Of a stretch of 64,000 nt of DNA, positions 50,201 through 60,500 are shown piece after piece. The notes below the pieces were generated by a model. That model worked only from the letters and a program-made list of their open reading frames with translations. It did not search any database and was not told where the DNA came from. A program made the translations under genes and the position numbers. The stretch is from Drosophila pseudoobscura (taxonomy: Eukaryota > Arthropoda > Insecta > Diptera > Drosophilidae). The stretch lies in the NCBI RefSeq assembly GCF_009870125.1, contig NC_046683.1:10850001-10914000 (forward strand), written 5' to 3'. How positions within the stretch are numbered: position 1 is the first letter of the stretch; each line of letters starts with the position of its first letter.

Positions 50201-51447
50201 ACTTTTACAACGTTTCAGTATCAGAGCAGCAAAGATCAATCACATTTGCTTATAGCTTTCATTTCACAAAAAATTTTGGTGGGAAAATTCAAATCAAATC
50301 ACTATTACCGTAAATCTGGTAAAGTAAGGCATCTAAGGCCTCGATACCGAATCATACGTTGTCTCTGCTGTTTGTGGTTTCCATCACGATAATTATGTAT
50401 TTTTACACGATTTTTCCTGCTCCTTCTCTAACGCTGTGTATACGAGTAAAACTCGGTTTGTTCTTGTTCTCTGCCGTTGTTACCTAGAAGTTTGCTTTTC
50501 ATCTTTTAATGAGTTTCGGCTCGGTTTTTTGTGTAAATATTTGATCAATTTTCCAATAGACTCGCCAAATAAACACTTACATATACGGTTTCACTTTATT
50601 AGCAATTAAAACATGTTATTTGTATTATAATTTTATGATTTCTTTTATTGGTATGTTAAATAAAATTATTTTCATTCTATTTGAACGATACTCGGAATAT
50701 TGCCTCAGAGTCTTTCTTTTCAAAATATGACAAAAGTGCGGTATGCACCATATTCATGACTCAATTATTAAATTCTCGGAATCTATATGAGTTTGAACAT
50801 CAAACAGTTGAAGTCTTTTGTGGCTTCCAAAAGTGGATGCTCGTAAGGGAAACAATAAAGGAGCAAGTGTTGGAGAAACTTTGCTAAAAATTTAAATGGT
50901 TTTAGCTTAAATTCTGCTGAAAACATATAAAAATGTTCAGGTGAATAATTCAATCAGTTTAAGGTTTGAAATTTCTGCTTGAATCAGATGCCATTTATTT
51001 CAACAGCTTAATACCAAAATCCACTTGCCATTCGACGGCTTCGCAGCGAGTATTTACAGGCATCAGATTGAAAGTATAACACGATTCGAACATCGGTTAA
51101 GCAGGTTAAAGCATTAATCGCATGCCCATTAAGTGACTTATGTGGGCTTTGACAATCGAGCCCAGAAATAAAACCAAATTAAGCCCTCGCTGCCATTTAA
51201 TTGGGAAAATAGCACATGCATTTTTTTTCAAATATGATAAAGCGAATGGCATCCAACCGAATGGGTCCACGTCCAACTTCCTCTCGGGTCAAGGGGTAAA
51301 TGAAAATGTCTATTAAGAAGCCATGTACATCCATGGCATCTGTGTGCGTTTGTGGTTCAGGTGACAGACAGATTTTTTGTCCGTACAATTTATTGTTAAT
51401 TCGAACGTTTAATAATGAGCCACTGGATTATGCAGCAATAATTATAA

Positions 51448-51860
51448 GCCCTAGACCACGTTAAATGATTCCCAATGATTCGAATTTCGAATGAAATAAA
51501 TGTCCTTGACGGAGTGTTGCGAGCGGAACGGCAACTCTGGCGAAAGATAAACAGCTTCCTGTGGCTGGCAGCGGGTGACATTTTCATAAAATGCACACTT
51601 CCGATACTGGCATGAATGGAAATCCGGGCACGGATCACGCACGCCATATCCTCCTTCTTCAGCAGTTTTCCACGGACCGTTGACCAATCGGAAAGTAAAT
51701 TGTGGTCCCTCCATATTGGTGGCCTTCCGTCGAAGATTGCAGTGCTTTCATTGTTGTTACCCTGTCATAGTACTGCCATTTGGGGGTGTAATAGGCACGT
51801 GGAACCAGTGAAAATGGATACAATCGGGTGCATGTGTTTATTTGGTAAAAGACTTAAGAA
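51448..51860 (-). pseudogene. Unrecognised coding remnant, frame-broken
   Basis: Two adjacent minus-strand frames both look coding. The upstream one (about 51858 to 51755) reads ...LVPRAYYTPKWQYYDRVTT. The downstream one starts after a TGA and reads NLRRKATNMEGPQFTFRLV, continues through a cysteine-rich segment (DPCPDFHSCQYRKC) with an N-glycosylation site (NVT), and ends ESFNVV at a stop at about 51451. Switching between them needs a one-base frameshift near 51750. A splice solution (GTAACA...GGAAG) keeps frame but would need a 37-nt intron, shorter than Drosophila allows. I do not recognise the family. It is either a decaying gene next to Or19a or part of a real gene with a sequence error. 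Confidence 0.35.
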
Positions 51861-52205
51861 CAGACTTGTTCAAATATGGATCTCTTTATACAGTTACTCA
51901 TCCAGTTCTATGGTTATAATGTTCCCTAATGGAACGCTACTGGATTCCCTCTTGGCAAGCAACAGAATATGAAGAAAAAAGGAATATAATATAAAATATT
52001 CTGATCCTTAATGTTCGTCCTTGAAGGATATGTGAGATATCCTATGAAAGGTATTAAACCATAGATCAAGAATAATTTTGGTAACCGGAAACTGCTCTTC
52101 AAAGATCTTCTGACCTTTTGATCTGATAATTTTTGGATCTATGTATTTAAAAATAAAGATTCATTATCTCTTTTTATGTTTCCAATATTCCAAAGTTTCT
52201 AAAGT

Positions 52206-52211
52206 TTTATT
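52206..52211 (-). terminator. Possible polyadenylation signal for Or19a
   Basis: AATAAA on the minus strand about 180 nt downstream of the Or19a stop codon. Confidence 0.4.
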
Positions 52212-52389
52212 GAACCTGCTTATATTTGGTATGTTTCTGTATCGGTCTGGCCAAAAATAAAGCTCCCAATTGATCAACTATTGTGCGCTCTCAAAGTAGG
52301 GTATTTCTATGTCCATCATGGAAGGGCGGTACTGGTCGGCCTTGGCGCGGCCGAGTGTGGACAAGCCTTTTCAATTTGATTGCAGAGCT

Positions 52390-53689
52390 TTATGCGACTT
52401 CCGAGTTATCCACTTCCCTCAGCAGGGTGAGCATGGTGTAGGCGCCCTTGCACACCTGTCACGATATGTATGATAGATGGTGAATGATGAAGAACCACAC
52501 ACAAACACAGGCAAACAAAAGAATATCGCAGGATACTAACCACCATAAAGGTACTCATTTGAACGGGAATTATCAGTCCGGCTCTCAGGATCATCGGCCT
52601 TTGGCTGCGGGCCAACATAAGAAGGAGCATGCGACGAAACTCCACGGACTGATCAAGCCAATTGCAATCGTAGATGGCTTTAATGAGATTCTCGCCCTCG
52701 TGGCGCACCAGCTCGGCGCTGGAACAGAGCAGCAATGTCTGGGTGGTGAAGACCAGGAAAAGAAAGATCATGTTCACGGACTGCATTGTGCCAACCGATA
52801 CAAAGATGACGAAAAAGCAAGTCGCACACTGGGCGATGGCTGTGCTGGCAAACTGCAGGAAACAGGACATGGACAGCGAGTGCTCCAACGACTTGAACAG
52901 ACTGGGACCGAAAGTTAGGGAAAATATCGATATGGACATCTACAAAAATACCCACTTCATAATGATCTGATGATCCTTTATGCAACTGCGCAGCCGATCG
53001 CAGGCCTGGGAGCGTGTCAGACGTGGATCATAGCCGAGCCGAGAGACACGATGGGCCAGGGCCTGGGTGTGGGCGGCCAGCATATTGAGATAGGAGCCTG
53101 GATAGGTGTCCACGTTGCAAACCAACAAGGCATTCTCTATGATGCCGACGCTGTGCAGACAGACCGTCATCGCATAAACTGTAAAGGATGAGTCCTTGTA
53201 GTTCCAGGGCATCCAGGAGGGGTACAAAAGTGGCCGATCGTTTGACAAACAGAGAATCAGAATGCCGACGACTAGAATGAAAATTATCGCACGGAGAAAG
53301 CTAATGAATGTAAAGTAAGCTCGGTCAATTCCTTCGAGTATGCTTTGCTTCTCGGCCAGAGAACCAATTCGCCCATCCAGATGATGCAGGATGGGATGGG
53401 TTTGCAGGATCTGCTGCCGCATTCGCCACAGAAAGAAAACCTTAAGATTTGCGACCGTATGAGGAACTGCCACAGACAAGCTCTCGCAGAAGGACTCCAG
53501 GGACGTCGACAGAAGAAAGTTCACCACCAACGAGAGCGCCATGCCCAGACGAAAGAAGGCGTTCCACACTATCCCATAGAGCGTGTAGTGGCGACCCCAC
53601 AACGTCTGCGGGTCTGCCGGATGCATTCCCATCACTCGCCATATCTGCCAGTGGTATCTGAAGGCGCTCATCGAGTCCACAGGCCGCAT
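52390..53689 (-). CDS. Or19a: Odorant receptor Or19a orthologue
   Basis: Three exons, 52956-53689, 52541-52901 and 52390-52455, separated by introns of 54 and 85 nt, join in frame to 386 aa (D. melanogaster Or19a is about this size). The sequence matches Or19a along its length by recall: YHWQIWRVMGMHP, LWGRHYTLYGIVWN, SLESFCESLSVAVPHT, PWNYKDS, HDHQII-type DHQIIM, LFKSLEHSLSMSCFLQF, CNWLDQSVEFRRMLLLMLAR and KGAYTMLTLL. The family is the insect 7-transmembrane OR (7tm_6), an odour-gated channel subunit acting with Orco in olfactory neuron dendrites. Or19a detects terpenes such as limonene and guides citrus egg-laying in D. melanogaster. ATG 53689 is chosen because the upstream in-frame ATG (53743) overlaps the TATA box. 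Only one copy is present here, where D. melanogaster has Or19a and Or19b. Confidence 0.92.
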
Positions 53690-53705
53690 GTCGTCAAGTA
53701 CTTTG

Positions 53706-53737
53706 GACTGGCCACGGCTTGGCCAGACCCTTTTATA
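53706..53737 (-). promoter_or_regulatory. TATA box and start region of Or19a
   Basis: TATAAAAG on the minus strand at 53737-53730, with a CCAGTC initiator-like site about 28 nt downstream (A at 53709). The leader would be only about 20 nt before ATG 53689. The in-frame ATG GGC TAT AAA at 53743 lies upstream of the predicted start and is therefore untranslated. Confidence 0.6.
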
Positions 53738-55609
53738 GCCCATTTATCGATTCGGCCAAAATAGCTATCCATCTACATGCGTACGAGTACTCGTATCAAT
53801 TCATTCCGTTAACCGCAAATTATGCAAATTGCTGCAAATGAGACCAAAAAAGTTTTGTGGGCCTCTTCCTTCGTATATTTCACACCACACGGAACCCATT
53901 TAATCGATACGAATAGAAATTAGACCCACAAAAGGTTGCTCCAACCACGGTCAGAGGTGCGCCACCCTGAAAGCATTTTTGCCGAATGGACCGGGTCTAT
54001 TGGTCTATCTGTTTGACAATCAGGATATACCACACCTACTCCTTCTGGCTTACAATACTTACAGTACTCGTACAATACTTGAGGAATGTTCGATTCGACT
54101 TTGAAACAAAGAGAATCTCTAGTACCAAGATTTCTTTATTCCAAAAATAAACTTGTTTAATTTTCTTCCAATTTCCCCCTACCTAAACAATTCAAGAGTA
54201 TCTATAGCCTCGACTTTCTCCATTCTCCATTATATTCCTTGCCGCTGGGGACTCTTGTGCGGAACCTGTTTCGACTGACCAGAGAGAAATCTGGACCCAT
54301 AGAAGTGAATCTAGAATCGATTTCGGCGACGTGGCTCACAGGTGGCTTTTATTCAAATTAATAATGCTAAATTGATTATATAACATTTGTCAATGGCAAT
54401 CTGTTGGGGAATGGAATGGCTGTGGGCAAGCTTAGATACACAGTAGAATTTGTAGACCATCCGGACCCGCACCCGCACCACGCAGCTCGTCATGATTGAA
54501 TATGATTGATATTGGTCGGTATAAATTATGAACAGGAACGGTAACGGTAACAGGACACGACGCTGATGGAGTCCAGATCCATCAGGGCAACCTGTCGCGA
54601 CCTTGAGCGTTTGACAAATGAGCTGCGTAAGCCAAAAGATTTGCCCGGCAAGACGGCATAATTAAATTGGCCAACCTGCCACTTCGCATGGGTCTCGATG
54701 GGTCACCCACCAGGTGCCGACGACCAGCGAACGGACAGGTCAATTTTCATTCAATTATAGACAATTGCCCTCAGCCCAAGTCCGACCAACCTGTAATCTC
54801 CTGTTGTGTTCCCAATTCTACTCTGCACTTGGGGCAACTTTGCAATTGTCAGTTCAATTTATAATAAGTATCCCCATATCGATTCATTTCGGTTGACAAA
54901 CGCATTTCAATTGCCAAATGGAAATCAATTGGATTGGGACGCGCTGCCATGATACCCAGCTCATTATATTTCAACTCAAGGCTGGACTTTCCTGTTGTCT
55001 TGAAACCCCATCAAATGTCAAGTGGCATTGTGCTTGTGGGTACCGACAGTGTGGGCGTGACAGGCAGAATATCAGAGGCATTTCCGTAGATAGTCCAGCC
55101 ATATCCCTGGGTATACTTGTTTATCAAAGTGGATCTCTTACTCTTTATTTTGGAGACTTCTGTTCTTTAATTTCCGCCCTAAAAATAAAATCAAAACAAC
55201 CAACAATTTTAATGATTTTTGAATGCTCTTATTTGGAAGATATAATCTATGCATATTTTGCTATTAATTATTTACATCTCCCATCTGTTTACCTTAACAT
55301 TCTGTAAAAAAAAAACAAATATAAATATAGAACCCGATATAAATCATTTTGACACTCATCACTCTTTGGAATTACTATTAACATTTTTTTTAGCCTGACA
55401 TTTAAAAGTGAAACTAAATATTTAAATTATTTTATTTTGCCATTTGTTCTGTAGTACCATTTTAAAAACAGAAATATACATACATATACGAGTCACTGAG
55501 AGAAAAACTGGTATAGTTAAGAGAAACACATCAATAATTAACTGCTATATTCGGCATAGTGAAATTAAATATACATTAATGTATTAAAACGTCTAAAATA
55601 AAACACTTT

Positions 55610-55706
55610 AAAATAAATATTTTCCTATTTAAATAAAATATATTTCATACAAATTAAATATATTATAATTAATATATATATATAATAAATATATATAATA
55701 TTTGGA
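55610..55706. repeat. AT-only low-complexity tract
   Basis: Runs of TATATA, AATATATT and ATAATTAATATA, almost free of G and C. Confidence 0.8.
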
Positions 55707-56339
55707 TAAAATATTTTCATATTAATGGCAAAATTTAAGTGAAAACATTGCCCTTTAAATATGTCCATAAATATTTAAATACAGATGTAACTTGTAAGCC
55801 CCGAGCACCGGCTTTTTCTCTGCGTGTATATTTATACGTATATTTTTTGTGTTTTATGCGACGACATTTGTTGGGCCTACGGAAATGAGCATTTCTATTT
55901 ACTAGGCTTTCAAATACTCGTATGTATCACATATCCGACAGTTTTCCATTTTAAGCACACGTCAGAGAGTCCACCAAAGTTAATTAAGTTGGGAATGTGG
56001 GCAAATAATTTGTTAACGGATCGAAACTGAGAGAAACTGACATGAAACCAGCAAACAATTTGTTTGCTTCGTGAGATTATATTTTATACGCTTCTGACTT
56101 ATGAAAATTACCATATTGAATATCTGTGCAATTAATAATGCGCATCTACAAAAAATTAGACGCTCTAACTTTATTTGTAACGATCGAAGGGGGAGGCTAT
56201 CAGACCGAACTATAGTTACTCTACCCCAAAGTTTTCGGCAAATCGCAAAGGGAACTTCTCAGTAATTATTTCAATGTATTTCCCTAGAACATATAATGCT
56301 GATCCTCTCCTATTCAAGTGTACAAATAGTACATAAAAT

Positions 56340-56394
56340 AGGGCCCAAGCCGCAGCAAGGACCGCGGCTCTACTTTTATAGCGGGTACTCAGAA
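56340..56394. mobile_element. Short dispersed-repeat remnant (GCGGCTCTACTTTTATA motif)
   Basis: GCAAGGACCGCGGCTCTACTTTTATAGCGGGTACTCAG aligns with 62131-62168, where the same words occur with a few changes. It appears to be a small fragment of the family present there. Confidence 0.4.
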
Positions 56395-57405
56395 AATTCT
56401 TTCCTGAAATTTAATTTTCTGTATTTTTTTATGGGACAGCAAGAAAAATGTAACTTGTTAAGGAAGTAATAAGCAAAATAAATAATCCCATAGCCATTGA
56501 ATATTTTGAAGGCTTAAAATGTTTTTTGGAATATTTAAGCTTAACCATTTCCGAATTATAGATTTTGAAAATTATTAGATCTGAAACATCATAGATCAGC
56601 TGCAAAGACTATGAACACACAATTGTACGAATTGTATTGCTTTCATATGTCCCATGAAAGGTTGTCCTATAATGAAGCCAGTGGGGGCCTGAAGGGGAAA
56701 GGAACAAATTGCAATCGATAAGTACATATAACGTTTAAATACTTTTTCCCTGAGTTAGGGTGGTTGTCAATTCATTTGGTGGTCCAGCACCGTAGGGCCA
56801 ACGGGAGGAAATGCTCATTCCAAAGCTGGACTCATATCCGTCCAACTTTATCTCTTCCTCACTCTGTGTATATTCTGTCAAAATGCCGTGTTCGTAGGAC
56901 ACTCGAACAGGTTCATCTTGCCCCGCGACCCACTGCTAAGAGCCGCGATCTGGGAGATCGGAGGCAACGACGGCGGCCCACGCGCATGCACACAGGTCGG
57001 TCTCATGGCTGGTATACGGGGTATATGGGGCGAAAAGTTGTCAAGTACGCGCTTAAAAATAGCCCGATGCCCAAACGAATGTATGAATGAGTGAGCGACT
57101 GAATGGCTGAATGGCTGACTCAATCACTGAATGTATCTCAAAGATACAGCAAATGACTTTTAGCTGAAATCAAACAACAAAACGATCAACCAAAAGCAAA
57201 AAGTAGTTCCGACTCGGGCCAAGTTTGTCAACAACCCAAGCCCCAAGCCCAGGCCAGAATCGGATCGGCTCGGTGCGGTGCGGTTCGGATCGAATCGGAG
57301 GGAGACTTGTACACCTGGAGCAGAGTGGAGCAGGGGAGGATGATGGTGATGACGCCAACGTTGCTCAGCTGTTTCTCGCCAGAGCCCAGAGTCATCGATG
57401 GGTCC

Positions 57406-57443
57406 TATAAATAGCCCCGGTACCCCTAGAAGTCGCTTCAGTT
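57406..57443 (+). promoter_or_regulatory. TATA box and initiator of the EGF-repeat gene
   Basis: TATAAATA at 57406-57413 and TCAGTT at 57438-57443 (consensus TCAKTY, +1 A at 57440) are correctly spaced. No ATG occurs between the predicted +1 and the ATG at 57553. Confidence 0.75.
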
Positions 57444-57552
57444 CAAACCGAGCACTAACAAGTGGCAAATAAACTCATCTTCAGCTTATAATTTTTGTTT
57501 GTTTATATTTTTCTTTTTTTTATTGTGTGTGTTCACAACTTTGTCTAGAAAA

Positions 57553-60500
57553 ATGGTGAGTCGCAGTGGACAAATATCAATCCATGTAAAAAAAAAACAA
57601 AAATCGAGTACTCTCTTTTTCTCGATTGTTCTTTGCTTCATAAAATTACGCACAAAGACAAGACATACGATTGCGAGTACTCGTACTCGTACTCGTAAAG
57701 AGTGCATTCAGATGTGGATACGTGAATGGAATACTAAAGTATTGAAAACGCACCTGAAACCAAAGTAAACATGATAAAATATACCAATAAAAACTACATG
57801 GAGGAAGGTCTCTCATATAATTGTTGAGTACTTCAGCTTCTGGCTTAATGTTCCGGCTTCCGGCTCAGTGTGTGATCGATTCTTTACCCACTAGAATCAA
57901 AGATTCGTAGAGGATCAGAGAAAGAAAAACAGTCCAGCAATACCCATGTATTCCATTCAATAAATTGATTCAAAGCATCATTGATTCGTATTATTTACCA
58001 ATGTTTTAATTCTTTGGAACTTACAAAGCTTAAGTGATATATTTTTCGAAATGCAAGACACAAAACAAAAGGTAAAACTTTAGAAGAAGAAAGATGACTT
58101 TAAAATCACATTGGTTCTTTGTTTTTTTCCGATCTTGTTAAGTCAATTTGTCTTCAGAAAACCATTTATAATATTGGACACACTGTCAAAGAAAATATTT
58201 GCTTGGCGGGCCAGTCCACAATCGATTCTGCTTTTCTGCTTAAACATCAATCAAAATTAATTGAAGATCATTAATAATAAACCCAAAATTGAATCCAAGA
58301 AAGCACTCAACCTTTTTTCCTCATTCCATTTCATTCCTTTTGATTCCGCAATCTATGAATGTATAATGCCGTAGAGAAGATCGATCATAAAACAACTCAG
58401 GAAATCCATCATAATAATAATCCCAAAGGGAACAAAGGGAACCATAGCTGATTCTTAATTCGTTTGTGACTTTTATGGTGATGTAGTCAGAACTAAAGTA
58501 AAGTAGTATCGAGGAAAACCCTCCATTGCCGATTCCCATAATTAAATAAAGATTCAAATAAAGAAATCTAATTTCCTCCCTCGGTGGAACCAGGTCGAAC
58601 CTTATACGAGTTTCTGGTAACCGAGTGATCGACAACTAAATTAATATGAATCGGGTATGCCATATCGGGCGCGTAAAGTAATTCAATAAGGCAACCGGAC
58701 ATTTGCATAATCTCATTGTATTTCGAATTGATTCATATTTAAGTGGAAATTGAACTTCCAAAGAAGCGGACAACGAGTTTATCTTCTATGTGTCATCCAT
58801 CCACAAATCCAAACAAATGATCATCATCCTCTATCATCACCTTGAGGCAGCAGCAGCGGCAGCGGCATGAAGCCATATCATCAGCTCATCAACGATCGTT
58901 ATCTCATTCCCCGGTTAAACCAAATTTGGTGTCAAGTTGCTTTCAACCAGCTGAAATTCCATTAAACAGTCCAAACTAATGTTTGCCATCGACCGGCTGA
59001 CTGACTGACTGAGAACCCATCTATTTTTACTGGGATTTTTTCTGATTATTTTCTGGTTCGTTTTGTTTCTTGTTTGTTCTCGCTGATGACATGACATATG
59101 GCGGTATGGTGTGGTGTGGTGTTGCTTCTCATTGATTGATTTGCCTACCAATGCCGCCCCCGGGCAAACTAAACTTTGGTATGGTTCATCTTTAAAGGCT
59201 TTCATTAGGGGCAGTTTCAATTTTAAGTTGAGGCGAAATACGAAATACGATTATGAGTTCTATTGTAACATTCAAATTTTTTTGTTTTTTTTATAGATGG
59301 AACAGCGGCATCAGCTACTGGGTCTGACCTTCATGGTACTGGCAATTGTTGCATTGCCCCAACTGGCAATAGGTAAAAAGATAGAGAAACGTTGTCTCAA
59401 CTGTTCGTATCGTACGTATTACACGTACGGCGATGGTCGCGCCCTGCAGCGGGTTGTCTATAGAGATCCTGTCTACACTCGTGGTATTTACACAACTTCT
59501 TCTAGCATACTCGTATCTATTCCTGCACCAAAAGAAATAATAAAAAAAAAACAAAAAGAGTTAATACAATAAACATATGTAAGAGTGCACAGCCCCAGTC
59601 CCAGTCCCAGTCCCGGCCCCGAGCCACAACACCTCTTACAGCGACCCCTCACACAAACACTCACATAGATCACTGGATCATAGATCTCTCACCTGTATAT
59701 AGCTGACACCAAGTTTAGTTACCTTAGAAGTTAACACCTAACCCACCCGCAAGGAAATAGTGTAGACACCCCACAACACCCACACACACAGACACACCCG
59801 TGCACGTATGCATTACCACCTGTACCTCCTCCATCTCGCCCTCCAGCAGCACAGTCCTACGGATGCAGCGGGAGTCCGTGCGGCGTGAATGCCGTGTGCC
59901 AGGAGGCAGCCGGCGGCCGACCGGTCTGCTCCTGTCCGCCCGGCTACAGTGGTAATCCGCTCACGCACTGCAATCGCGGCGAGTGTCTGGACAACGTCGA
60001 TTGTCGTGGCGACCTGCAGTGCAAGGACAATCGCTGCGTTAATCCCTGTGTGGGGGCCTGCGGCATTGGCTCCAATTGTGATGTAAGTGGATAACTCTCT
60101 CTCTCTGTCTCTCTCTCCATTCGGCCAGCCGTCCATCCTTTCTGACGGTTCTGTTCTGTTTGCTCATTTTCTCCTTTGCAGGCCCGCAACCATGTGGCCG
60201 TTTGCAGTTGTCCAGCGGGCTACAATGGTGACCCCTACCATGCCTGCCATCTGAACGATCCAGGTGAGTGTTTGTCATCCGTATTATTCGCATTCGGCCA
60301 GCACATTTTGTCATGACAAGGAGAACCAGTTACCTTAAGCCTGGGGCTTAAAAAACCGGAACCTGTTGACCTATATACTCGTACTCGTACAATGAAAACC
60401 CTTTAAAGGGTCTTTCTTATGCTAAGAAGCTGCCGAAAGCTATCAATCTAAAGAAGGAAATCGTCAAGTCAGTCTGTGGGAATATACGCAAACTGGTTTC

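Larger units (their letters stand above)
53745..57405. other. AT-rich intergenic region, no recognised gene
   Basis: No supportable gene. DNA from about 55.2 to 56.7 kb is strongly A/T-rich. A short dispersed-repeat remnant lies at 56.34-56.39 kb. Confidence 0.6.

Noticed and set aside
53690..53743. N-terminal extension MGYKRVWPSRGQSK of Or19a
   Set aside because: The codons overlap the TATA box, and Or19a in D. melanogaster starts where ATG 53689 predicts.
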